Positions 15,072-23,410 of a stretch of 33,293 nt of DNA are shown here, in pieces. The DNA is from Prevotella sp. Lineage in GTDB: Bacteria; Bacteroidota; Bacteroidia; Bacteroidales; Bacteroidaceae. The stretch spans positions 1 to 33,293 of the forward strand of contig JAFUDJ010000027.1 of NCBI GenBank assembly GCA_017459445.1. Reading direction: 5' to 3'. A program made the position numbers and the translations under genes. Position 1 is the stretch's first letter. Each line of letters opens with the position of its first letter. The notes below the pieces were generated by a model. It was not told where the DNA came from. It was given only the letters and a program-made list of their open reading frames with translations, and made no database searches.

Positions 15072-15175
15072 CATCGGAACACCGGAGCCTCGAAAAATCG
15101 AAATCTCGAAACCTCGGGAAATCGAAATCTCGAAATTTCGAAATTTCGAAACTTCGAAACATCGAAACATCGAAA
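15072..15175 (+). repeat. Octamer array D before tadA
   Basis: Thirteen strictly phased 8-bp units (104 bp), from CATCGGAA to CATCGAAA. They begin 8 bp after the upstream stop codon (15062-15064) and end 10 bp before the tadA ATG, in an A-run. Orientation relative to the next gene is the same as in arrays A-C. Confidence 0.95.
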
Positions 15176-15185
15176 AAAAAAGCCA

Positions 15186-15632
15186 ATGAACACCCCCCAA
15201 AATCAAGACGAGAAATATATGCGGATGGCCCTGGCCGAAGCACAGCAGGCCTTTGACGAGGGCGAGATACCCATCGGTGCCGTCGTGGTATGCCAAGACA
15301 GGGTGATAGCCCGGGCGCACAACCTGACGGAGACGCTGAACGACGTGACGGCACATGCCGAGATGCAGGCCATCACGCAGGCGGCTAACGAGCTGGGCGG
15401 CAAGTACCTCACCGACTGCACCCTGTATGTCACCGTGGAGCCGTGCATCATGTGTGCCGGGGCCATCGGTTGGAGTCAGACGAGCCGTGTGGTCTATGGC
15501 TGCCGCGACGAGAAACGGGGCTATAGCGACTATGCTCCGCGCGCCCTGCATGCCCGATGCACAGTAACTGGCGGCATCCTTGAGGAAGAATGCCGCCAGC
15601 TAATGCAGGACTTCTTTCGCCAAAAGCGATGA
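15186..15632 (+). CDS. tadA: tRNA-specific adenosine deaminase (TadA)
   Basis: 148 residues. Zinc-dependent deaminase that converts adenosine to inosine at the wobble position of tRNA-Arg(ACG). The catalytic motif HAE is at residues 57-59, and PCIMC supplies the two zinc cysteines (87 and 90). The start at 15186 follows an A-rich sequence that closes octamer array D. Other nucleoside deaminases share these motifs, but the length and the surrounding PCIMCAGAI favour TadA. Confidence 0.9.
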   Translation: MNTPQNQDEKYMRMALAEAQQAFDEGEIPIGAVVVCQDRVIARAHNLTETLNDVTAHAEMQAITQAANELGGKYLTDCTLYVTVEPCIMCAGAIGWSQTSRVVYGCRDEKRGYSDYAPRALHARCTVTGGILEEECRQLMQDFFRQKR

Positions 15633-15635
15633 GCC

Positions 15636-15720
15636 TTTTTAATCCTTTATCTTAAATCCTTAATTTCTTAATTCTTCAATCCTTAATTCCTTAATTCTTT
15701 AATCCTTCAATTCCTTAATT
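15636..15720 (-). repeat. AT-rich 7-9 bp periodic array at a convergent junction
   Basis: On the minus strand units such as AATTAAGG, ATTGAAG, ATTAAAG and AATTAAGA follow each other every 7-9 bp across the whole gap between tadA and the metalloprotease gene. It is less regular than the octamer arrays and has no strong hairpin. Confidence 0.75.
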
Positions 15721-15721
15721 T

Positions 15722-18283
15722 TCACTTCACCACGACCTTCTTGCCATTGACGATGTAGAGGCCATGGGCAGGACGCTCCACACGCTGACCCTGCAGATTG
15801 TAGAAGCGGCCGTCTTTCCTGACGTCCATACGTATCTCGCTGATGCCGGCAGGCTCAGACTCTACGGGGGTTCCCAGCATATAAAGCTCGTTGATGATAG
15901 CACCGCTCAGCACATCGGTGCCATAGATGGCGGGTATGTCGAAATACTTGCCGTCATAGTCGGAGAGGCTAATGCCGGATACCTGCAACTTGTTAAAGAC
16001 ACGGGCACGGCTGTCGCCTTCGACGGCCCACACACCGCTCTCCCTAACCATTTTCACACCCTTTACCAGCACATAGTCGCCATAGTCGGCCGGCGTCAGC
16101 TGGCTAAGGCGCACCTCGCGGGGCTGTACCGTAGGACCGGCGGTAATCGTCAAGGCATCGGCTGCGGTAGAACTGCTGCCTACAGCAACAGGCATCATAT
16201 TGCTATAGCTGGGCAGGGCAAAGACGGTACCGTTGACGATATCGTTACGCTTCAGTCCCAACGACATATTGTTAAGCACGATGGGACCCGTGGCATCGCG
16301 GATATAGCTGTCGGTGCCCTTGACATAGAGCACTTCGGCATTGTCGAACCTAAGAAGCTGCTCCTCGTCGGTATCCAAATTCTTAAAGTCGGCTACGCTG
16401 TACATCGGCACTTCCACAACCGTTACCGTGCAGGGATTGGACAGCAAACCCGTGGAACTGGAAACGAGAATCTGGCATGTGCCGGGGCTTACGCCCGTCA
16501 CCCGGCCCTCACTGTCGACGGTAGCTATTTCGGGCGATGGCGCCCACCATGCAAGGACATACTCGGCAAAGTCCGGCTCTACGACAGGAGTAAGCTGCCT
16601 CGTCACGCCGACGCCAATGGTCATCTCGGTAGGCAGCGACAGGCTCTTCAGCTCAAGGGTGTTGGTAATGTCAAAGGTTACGACGCCGTTTGCCATCTTA
16701 ATATTTGTCAGGCCCCACTTCGTACTTCTGCCGGACCATGTCTTGAGATTGGCCGGTTCCGTGGTATTATGCAGGGCAGTGATATTATAAGTTCCGGGGA
16801 ACAAGTCGGAAGCCAGCGCACTGGCGTCACCCTGGCCGCCACCGGCTCTCACAACTTCGTAGTAGTTATGCTTCGGATTGGCATTGACACGGTTGCCGCC
16901 ACTGCTCTCAATACTCCACACCGTTTCGTTCGTCTTGTCCACACGGTGTACCAGCATGCCGCTACCCGGCATATAGCGGTCCCATTTAAAGGCAGAAGCC
17001 TGGCGGTTCTCAAGCAGGAAGTACTCCTTGTCGACAGGGGAGTCAATGCGATAACCCTCGAAATTGGTAGCCAGCGGATTGAGCGTATAGCTACCCTCGG
17101 CGGTTATCTTCTGCGGTTCGTCCATGAAGCCTACGGCGCTGCGCTCATACAGCGAATAGCCGACAGGTGTGCGGCCGGCATTCAGATAGTTGCCGCCAGC
17201 CATCACCGACCACTCACCCGGATGGTCGCTCTCGCCACCACTCTGCGTATAGTCGGTATCATAGAAGTCGGGCAGGCCCAGCACATGGCTGAACTCATGG
17301 CAGATAGTGCCGATACCCTCAAGTTGATGACGCCAGTAGCCGTAGTACGTATAGGAATACATCTCCACGGAGGCCGCATAGTCGAAAATATTGACATTGT
17401 CCTTTCGGATGTAATAGCTTGTGTAGTTCGGATTGTAGACAGCAGCACGGTGCGGCCAGAACAGGCGGTCGTCAACACCGTAGTTGGAGCCATTGCCGGC
17501 AAAGATGACATACACCAGGTCGACAAAACCGTCGCCATCGCGGTCGTAGTCCTTGTAGTTGACGTCGGCATCGGCGGCATTGACCGCTGCCGTCACCAAA
17601 GCGTTGGCATTATCCGTGCCTTTGGCATCGTACTGGCTATAGTTGATGGTATAAGGTCCCACCACGTCGAACTGGGGGGCGAACTTGCCGTTGGAGTTGT
17701 CCGAGAAATAGTCGCGCACACTGCCGGTATAGCTCTGCCAGCGGTTGTTCTCATCGGTATAGCCCGTATAGCCCTCCTTGTTCACCATGTCGGTGATGAG
17801 CTCCTTGTAGTCGGTACGCGAGAACTGCTTGTCGTTGAACTCAGCCAGAATTATCAAGCCCTTGAAGTTCTCATACTTCACGGTCTTGTTCGGAGCGGCC
17901 AGCGCATCGGCCTGACGCGCCTGCATAGCCTTCTTCATGCGGGCTTTGGCAGCAGTCATCTGCGGAGCCTGGTGCTTCTCGACACCCGACAGGAACGACA
18001 GTTCCTCTGCCGTACGGTCGGCAACGTCGTGAGCTACCTGCGCCGTGGCTTCCAGACGCCCGTCCTTCAGCTGTGCATAGACATAGAATCCACGGCTGTC
18101 CCGTACCACCGAGTAGCCGTCGTCGGTCGTCTGGAAGTGGCACCACTCGTCGCCGTGCAGGCGGATAGTCACATAGCTGCCGTCAGGCTGCTGAATCTTC
18201 ACTGCTCCCGGCATGGCAGGAACAGCCTGCATGGCACATGCCACTGCGAGCAGTACCATCAACAAAAAACTTCTATACTTCAT
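15722..18283 (-). CDS. Secreted M6-like metalloprotease with C-terminal sorting tail
   Basis: About 853 residues from the ATG at 18283. The longer frame from 18337 is rejected because it would start upstream of the promoter's -7 box. A signal peptide is present (KYRSFLLMVLLAVACAMQA). The protease domain contains HEFSHVLGLPDFYD at about residues 328-341, the HExxHxxGxxD zinc site of M6/immune-inhibitor-A-like enzymes. A Big2-like Ig region follows (SLPTEMTIGVGVTRQLTPV, then GVSPGTCQILVSS). The end reads FYNLQGQRVERPAHGLYIVNGKK, a C-terminal sorting-type tail common in Prevotella secreted proteins. It probably digests extracellular protein and feeds peptides to the adjacent SusCD system; this is inference from position. 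Confidence 0.88.
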   Translation of the reverse strand: MKYRSFLLMVLLAVACAMQAVPAMPGAVKIQQPDGSYVTIRLHGDEWCHFQTTDDGYSVVRDSRGFYVYAQLKDGRLEATAQVAHDVADRTAEELSFLSGVEKHQAPQMTAAKARMKKAMQARQADALAAPNKTVKYENFKGLIILAEFNDKQFSRTDYKELITDMVNKEGYTGYTDENNRWQSYTGSVRDYFSDNSNGKFAPQFDVVGPYTINYSQYDAKGTDNANALVTAAVNAADADVNYKDYDRDGDGFVDLVYVIFAGNGSNYGVDDRLFWPHRAAVYNPNYTSYYIRKDNVNIFDYAASVEMYSYTYYGYWRHQLEGIGTICHEFSHVLGLPDFYDTDYTQSGGESDHPGEWSVMAGGNYLNAGRTPVGYSLYERSAVGFMDEPQKITAEGSYTLNPLATNFEGYRIDSPVDKEYFLLENRQASAFKWDRYMPGSGMLVHRVDKTNETVWSIESSGGNRVNANPKHNYYEVVRAGGGQGDASALASDLFPGTYNITALHNTTEPANLKTWSGRSTKWGLTNIKMANGVVTFDITNTLELKSLSLPTEMTIGVGVTRQLTPVVEPDFAEYVLAWWAPSPEIATVDSEGRVTGVSPGTCQILVSSSTGLLSNPCTVTVVEVPMYSVADFKNLDTDEEQLLRFDNAEVLYVKGTDSYIRDATGPIVLNNMSLGLKRNDIVNGTVFALPSYSNMMPVAVGSSSTAADALTITAGPTVQPREVRLSQLTPADYGDYVLVKGVKMVRESGVWAVEGDSRARVFNKLQVSGISLSDYDGKYFDIPAIYGTDVLSGAIINELYMLGTPVESEPAGISEIRMDVRKDGRFYNLQGQRVERPAHGLYIVNGKKVVVK

Positions 18284-18306
18284 AGCATTATGTTCATTAT
18301 CTGCCG

Positions 18307-18338
18307 CAAAGATAGCGATAATAATTGAAAACACCAAA
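18307..18338 (-). promoter_or_regulatory. Promoter of the M6-like metalloprotease
   Basis: On the minus strand TTTG (18338-18335), a 20-bp spacer, TATCTTTG (18314-18307). The start codon at 18283 follows after 23 bp. It separates this gene from the upstream SusC operon. Confidence 0.88.
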
Positions 18339-18357
18339 TAATATTCTGCAAAACATG

Positions 18358-18445
18358 ATGTTTATGCTCCGTAAGTGCCATACTTAGCTTACAAAAACAA
18401 TATGTTTACGCCCCGTAAATATCATACTTACGAGGCGTAAACATA
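18358..18445. repeat. 22-bp periodic array with two 29-bp direct copies
   Basis: Units start ATGTTTA, ATACTTA, ATGTTTA and ATACTTA at 18358, 18380, 18402 and 18424, exactly 22 bp apart. 18358-18386 and 18402-18430 match over 29 bp with few changes. The last two units are inverted relative to each other and form the terminator hairpin. Confidence 0.8.
18391..18445 (-). terminator. Terminator of the SusC operon
   Basis: TATGTTTACGCC (18401-18412) pairs perfectly with GGCGTAAACATA (18434-18445), plus an inner CGTAA/TTACG. On the minus strand the hairpin is followed by TTGTTTTTGT (18400-18391). It lies between the last operon gene and the metalloprotease promoter. Confidence 0.78.
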
Positions 18446-18497
18446 ATGGTTATGAATAGCGTGGAGCTAATCGCACACGCCGACGCCGGCGAAATGC

Positions 18498-20255
18498 CTA
18501 CTTCACAACATACTTCTTGCCGTTCTTGATGACAAGACCCTTGAAGTCCTTGCCTACGCGCTGGCCATTGAGGTTGTAGAGAGCCTCACCCTGACCCTTG
18601 CCATCAAATTTGACGGCGTTGACTGCTGCGTCGGGAACCACGGCATCGCCCTGGACAATGGTAATAACAGCACTCTCTGCACCACGGTCGCTGACAATTT
18701 TCAGCTGGCAGTAACGTCCCGTAATATCAGACGGAAGAGGCTCTGCCGTCAGTTGCAGTATGTTAATCATATAACTCTCATAATACTGGTCTGTGAAACC
18801 CGTCAGAGAAAGCCAATCAGGAACCTCATCCTCCTCATTGGCAGGTACCAGGTAATAGTTTGCTTCTTCTTCCTGACCTTCCTCTGTGGAGAACCAAGGC
18901 ATGGTGGAATAGACTTCAATAGCATTCTGATGATAAGCTGACGCGGGGTCGTCTTCATCCTCCAAGAATTCAGCCTTGGTCTCAATGATGCCGCCCTCAA
19001 CAGGTGCGACAAACTCCTCGAATTCCTCAGAAATGTAAGCAACGTCGAACATACCTTCCAGTAATATATAGGCATTATAACAAACCGTTGCACCTGTTGG
19101 TGTCGTACCATAAGAAAATAACTGGCCTTTGTAATCGCCTGTGGCTTCGTCGTAATACATTTCATAGGTAGGTATACCCATGACATAGTCGTAGGAAGCT
19201 GCAGCTGCATTGCCAAAGAAAAGGCCCAAATCAACACCTTCCTGTCCCCAGCCGGTAATGACTAAAGCAAACATGTCGTTAATAACGAGGGGTTCCTCAC
19301 TTTCAAAACCGAAATCGTCCAGAGTTTTATTGACAATATCAACATAGCCATAGGAACCACCGTCAGTAAAATTATAAGAGTCTGTAATATCATCAGAGGT
19401 AATTGTCATGTCGGCTAACACCTCGTCAGTCAGGACAGGCCGATAATTTTCATCGAAGCCAGCCTTGATAATCTGGGCGTGCAGCTCCTTTCCGGCAAAA
19501 GCATCTGCAAGGTTATCCTGATTACTACTAAGTACAGGAAGAATTATCTTAGTGAGATACAGAGGGCTGGCCGGCTTGTCGAAATACTCAACGATACCGT
19601 CGCTGAAGACACTCTCTTCCTCGCCGTCACCATCAAAGTCGAAAGTTCTAACACCAGTACCAAAGCCGTATGAGTCATCATCATAGCCTGTATAAGTATG
19701 GCCTTGCACCGTGTCCCATTTGGTCATATCCATAATGTCATCAGTGCTGATGCAACCGACCTGTGCAAAATTGTAATCTTCGCCAATAGTGAAAGTAGCA
19801 TTACCCCATTTGAGAATGGGTAGATAATATAAACGCCCTGAAGGAATGGCGTACCACTCTTCCAAATCGTTGTTCTCATTACCTTCCGCCACATTCTCAG
19901 AGCCGTTAGAGCCTTCAAAAAACCACTGGGTCTCAGCACGATTTGAGCCATTGGTCATATTCAGGTAAGTAAGATTAGTGAAGTTAGGAAAAACCAGATA
20001 GTTATAACTGCTTCCACTATTAGTGAATGTGTTATAGAAAGTACCATAAGGACGGGCATAGTACATAGCATCGTAGAATGACCTCCTGGGAGCTTTCATA
20101 GCAACTGCACCCTGCTCCTTGGCTACTTTGGGCGCAATTTGCTTTTCAATCGTTCTCTGGTTTACAGGGACCTTGGTTGCACGCTGTTGCAGCTGTGCAC
20201 TGACCGTCACACTGACAAACAGTGCTGCGGACATCAATAAAAGAAACTTTTTCAT
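18498..20255 (-). CDS. Secreted protein of unknown function with C-terminal sorting tail
   Basis: About 585 residues from the ATG at 20255 (KKFLLLMSAALFVSVTVSAQ signal peptide); the longer frame from 20294 lacks a signal at its start. The body is rich in Tyr, Asp and Gly, with no enzyme motif I recognise. FDFDGDGEEE looks like a calcium-binding-type loop. A BACON-like beta module may lie before the end (SDITGRYCQLKIVSDRGAE, then AVITIVQGD). The C-terminus, ALYNLNGQRVGKDFKGLVIK and NGKKYVVK, is the same type of sorting tail as in the metalloprotease. It is the last gene of the SusC operon, 17 bp after the DUF4302 gene. Confidence 0.78.
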   Translation of the reverse strand: MKKFLLLMSAALFVSVTVSAQLQQRATKVPVNQRTIEKQIAPKVAKEQGAVAMKAPRRSFYDAMYYARPYGTFYNTFTNSGSSYNYLVFPNFTNLTYLNMTNGSNRAETQWFFEGSNGSENVAEGNENNDLEEWYAIPSGRLYYLPILKWGNATFTIGEDYNFAQVGCISTDDIMDMTKWDTVQGHTYTGYDDDSYGFGTGVRTFDFDGDGEEESVFSDGIVEYFDKPASPLYLTKIILPVLSSNQDNLADAFAGKELHAQIIKAGFDENYRPVLTDEVLADMTITSDDITDSYNFTDGGSYGYVDIVNKTLDDFGFESEEPLVINDMFALVITGWGQEGVDLGLFFGNAAAASYDYVMGIPTYEMYYDEATGDYKGQLFSYGTTPTGATVCYNAYILLEGMFDVAYISEEFEEFVAPVEGGIIETKAEFLEDEDDPASAYHQNAIEVYSTMPWFSTEEGQEEEANYYLVPANEEDEVPDWLSLTGFTDQYYESYMINILQLTAEPLPSDITGRYCQLKIVSDRGAESAVITIVQGDAVVPDAAVNAVKFDGKGQGEALYNLNGQRVGKDFKGLVIKNGKKYVVK

Positions 20256-20272
20256 TGTTTTCGATATTTGAA

Positions 20273-21676
20273 TTAATAATTGATTATAAACCATACTTCC
20301 GGGTCGTCTTCAGCAACAAGCTTAAGACGGCGCAAATTAAAATTGGAATCAGCGGCGGATATGAAGTACGTACGACTAAGGAACGCTATCAGATTTCCCG
20401 GTGCTCCATCAAACAGTGTAGCCATATTCCCGGAAGCAGCATCCAAAGGCTCCCGATACGTAAATGTAACCTTGCCACCTTCTTCTGCAAAAGAGGTGTC
20501 AAAGACGAAACTTGCCATGGCATTGCCCGACTTACTGGGCTGCTTATAGACAACATTCCAGCAGTCAACCTTGACATTCTGCCCGTCAACCTTCTGTGTG
20601 CCTTTGTTCAGCGAAATACCGACAAAGGAATAGTGGCGCTTCTGCTTGTCCTTTGAGTCGACCATACTTGCGTAGCCTTCAACAAGTTTGTCAAAATAGT
20701 CCTTCAGCTTATCGGAATACTCACCAGTGACGGATGTGTCCCAATAATGCGAATTGTCAAGAGTCAGGGCAAAGAACTGGTCGGAGGGATAGCCCTCAAT
20801 AGTGTTTTCGCTGTTAAGCACACCATAGAACTTGTCGTCCTCGACACTATAGACGAACTCCTGCTCCATCTGATGACCGTCAACCATCAGCGTATCCTTG
20901 AAACGCAGATGATACTTGTCGTTATACTTCGTGACAAGGAACGGCTCCTGCCATCCATAGGCAACAGAGTCTTTACCTTCAGGATAGACCGTCGCATAGC
21001 CACGGTACATCCAGTTCATGTTATAGCGCGTTCCACCTTCGTTCATGACCAGTTCCCAAGGAGCATCTGTAACAAAATGGCTGGTTCTGAACTGCTCTAT
21101 ATCGTCAAGGTACTCTTCAAAGTCCGTGCCTTCGGGAACACGGGAAAGGCGCTCGTAAAGACCGCGCTTCTTACCCTTGAGCATAATGTGGTCACCGTTT
21201 TCAGGAACGTCGACCATGACAAACTCATAATCACCCTGGAATCCCTTGCCGGACTCGTCGGAGTCAGTGCTGGGAATATCAGTGGGGTCAGCAAACAAGC
21301 CTAAATTCTTATTATAAGTATTATAGGTAAGCACCGGTCCCATATCGGTAATAACCTCGAAAGCAGTGGAATCCTCCATTATCTTGTTATTAGTCAGGGA
21401 GTTTTTCATCAGCGTATAAACGGCTCCATTGTCGTGGAAGCGATTCATAATGAGATAGCCGCCCCCCGTCAGCATGTCTTCATTGTTGGTATAGGGATAG
21501 TACTCCAAGACCCATCCTCCCTTGCTGTCGGCAAGACGCTGGGTATAGGTGTTGCTGATGGCATTGAGTCTCTCTGCTGCCGAGTGGTCGAAAAGGTCTT
21601 CCTCTTCATTGGAACAGCCTACAAATCCAAGTGCTGTCAGCAAGAGGAAAGCAACAGGAAAAAATCTTTTCGTCAT
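20273..21676 (-). CDS. DUF4302 family lipoprotein
   Basis: 467 residues. Signal with lipobox ending GFVGC, so Cys21 would be lipidated and the protein placed on the outer membrane. RLADSKGGWVLEYYPY and GGGYLIMNRFHDNGAVYTLM match what I recall of DUF4302, a Bacteroidetes family encoded in SusC/SusD operons next to the zinc metallohydrolase lipoprotein, as here. The biochemical function is unknown; a surface-exposed substrate-binding role is plausible from position. It lies 22 bp after the preceding gene. Confidence 0.82.
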   Translation of the reverse strand: MTKRFFPVAFLLLTALGFVGCSNEEEDLFDHSAAERLNAISNTYTQRLADSKGGWVLEYYPYTNNEDMLTGGGYLIMNRFHDNGAVYTLMKNSLTNNKIMEDSTAFEVITDMGPVLTYNTYNKNLGLFADPTDIPSTDSDESGKGFQGDYEFVMVDVPENGDHIMLKGKKRGLYERLSRVPEGTDFEEYLDDIEQFRTSHFVTDAPWELVMNEGGTRYNMNWMYRGYATVYPEGKDSVAYGWQEPFLVTKYNDKYHLRFKDTLMVDGHQMEQEFVYSVEDDKFYGVLNSENTIEGYPSDQFFALTLDNSHYWDTSVTGEYSDKLKDYFDKLVEGYASMVDSKDKQKRHYSFVGISLNKGTQKVDGQNVKVDCWNVVYKQPSKSGNAMASFVFDTSFAEEGGKVTFTYREPLDAASGNMATLFDGAPGNLIAFLSRTYFISAADSNFNLRRLKLVAEDDPEVWFIINY

Positions 21677-21698
21677 ATTGTGTAGTCCTCCTTATATT

Positions 21699-23384
21699 TT
21701 ATTTAACAATCTGAAACTTCTTAATCTTCTCAAGTTCATAGAGCAGGTCGTCCAGCACCGACTTGCCAGTCTCCGGGTCGACGTGGGTAATAGCATTCAG
21801 CTGGCGCTCCTCAGTTCGGAATGTAGCCGGATTGTAGTAAGTCTCGGTGAGATAACGACCGTCCGGGCCTTTCAGGAACTGGCGGCTTTGTATCATGTCG
21901 CGGAGTTCGTCAAGGTCGATTCCGTACTGAGTCTTCATATACTCACGCACAAATTCCACTTTCTGCTCAATCACCTGACGAGCACCGACGGCATTGGGAG
22001 TCCACTTAGGCTGGTACTTTACGAAATTGAGTCTGTCAATGCTGATAACAGCCTGATTAGTACTTGAAATAGGCTCTGAGGCATTAGCACCCTTGTCTGC
22101 GATAATCTTCAAGTCGTGAAGCTCGGAATACCCCCTGAGGTTGAGGATAAAGGAGGAGGCGGTGCCAAAGTCCACAGTCTGCTTCTTACCGTTGTCCAAG
22201 CGATAGCTCACCTTCCAGCTGCCAACTGTTGGACGGGGCAGCAAAATCTGAAGCTCGTCGAATTTCGACACGTCAAAAGCATCATACTTTTCATAAGACA
22301 GGCAATAGGTGGCGGCACTGGCTGTATACGTAGCACTGAGTACGGCATCACCACTCTGGGAATAGACTTGTCTTTCCACCTGTTCATCAGTATCACCATA
22401 CAATGCCTTGGTGCTGAGGTCTGATTGGTAGTTAACGACATTGTCGTTCTGGTCACGTTCGCACATACGACGGTAAATCTTGTGCTTGTCATTACCAGAC
22501 TCGTCGACTTTCAAATAGCCGATAGTATCAATGTCAATCGCATAGGTACTCTTCAACATCGCATCATAGTCTTTTTCGTCGATGTCGTCATCCTTATTGA
22601 AATCCGGCAGGTCAATCAGTTCCCATTCATATTCAGCAGTCTCCAGCATTCGCTTCCACGCCACAGAGTCGCGGGTGATGTAACGACCGAAAGTCTCTAC
22701 CCAGTCCTCGGTGTAGGACATCGAGGCATAAGGAGTGACAAAACCTTGCGAGGCAGCTACGGAATCAGGAGTCTCGTTCCAAGAAGAAGAGTTGTACAGA
22801 CCGTTGCTCAGCAAGTTGAACGTGGTAGGGTGCAACTTGTTGTTGTCCAAAATATGACCAAACTCATGGTGCATGGTCTCAAAGAAATACTCGTTCATGT
22901 TGTCAATGTCGCCTGGGTCAAGAAGATTCACGCGATAGAGCGTAACCTTCGTACCACCCTCGGTGACACCAAGCGTCTCTGTACCTGACGAGGTATTGAG
23001 GTTCTTGGAGCCGATGACATGAATAATGCGGGGGCTATATTTTTTCAGAAACACCTCCTTATCAGCTGCGGCCTGCTTATAGACATCGTGCCACAGGTAC
23101 TTAGTCAACACCGCCAGCTTGCAACTGTTATCATAAGAAGCAGGAGTCAGGTTCTTGTCCTTATCCGAACCCGTATACTCCATGCGGTAGATGAACTTCA
23201 TATTGTAAGGTTCCAAGAAGTTCGCCTTCACAAAGGAGTCCAAGGGGAAGGTATACTGGGTGCGGTCCAACGGATAGTCGTTGGTATCGAAAATGGTAGC
23301 CGTGAACTCATCGTCCTTACACGATGCCAGCTGGAGCACCATTGCCAGAGCCAGCATCATCAGTACTGTGAATCTATTTTTCAT
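21699..23384 (-). CDS. Substrate import-associated zinc metallohydrolase lipoprotein
   Basis: About 561 residues from the ATG at 23384. Lipobox LASC puts the lipidated cysteine at position 22. The zinc motif HHEFGHIL is near residues 170-177, and a downstream YTEDWVETFGRYI probably gives the third ligand (glutamate). This matches the Bacteroidetes HExxH lipoprotein family found with SusC/SusD pairs. It would act on the cell surface on a peptide or similar substrate before import. The C-terminal part has a beta-rich domain (about 330-450) that may bind ligand. It lies 26 bp after the SusD gene. Confidence 0.85.
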   Translation of the reverse strand: MKNRFTVLMMLALAMVLQLASCKDDEFTATIFDTNDYPLDRTQYTFPLDSFVKANFLEPYNMKFIYRMEYTGSDKDKNLTPASYDNSCKLAVLTKYLWHDVYKQAAADKEVFLKKYSPRIIHVIGSKNLNTSSGTETLGVTEGGTKVTLYRVNLLDPGDIDNMNEYFFETMHHEFGHILDNNKLHPTTFNLLSNGLYNSSSWNETPDSVAASQGFVTPYASMSYTEDWVETFGRYITRDSVAWKRMLETAEYEWELIDLPDFNKDDDIDEKDYDAMLKSTYAIDIDTIGYLKVDESGNDKHKIYRRMCERDQNDNVVNYQSDLSTKALYGDTDEQVERQVYSQSGDAVLSATYTASAATYCLSYEKYDAFDVSKFDELQILLPRPTVGSWKVSYRLDNGKKQTVDFGTASSFILNLRGYSELHDLKIIADKGANASEPISSTNQAVISIDRLNFVKYQPKWTPNAVGARQVIEQKVEFVREYMKTQYGIDLDELRDMIQSRQFLKGPDGRYLTETYYNPATFRTEERQLNAITHVDPETGKSVLDDLLYELEKIKKFQIVK

Positions 23385-23410
23385 CATCGTATACATATAC
23401 TGTTATCTAA

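Noticed and set aside
4544-15175. Octamer arrays as CRISPR arrays
   Set aside because: The unit is 8 bp with a 2-bp variable part. There are no 25-36 bp repeats, no spacers and no cas genes.
15764-18328. 854-codon plus-strand open frame antisense to the metalloprotease
   Set aside because: The minus strand has a signal peptide, zinc motif, sorting tail and promoter. The antisense frame is a by-product of codon bias.
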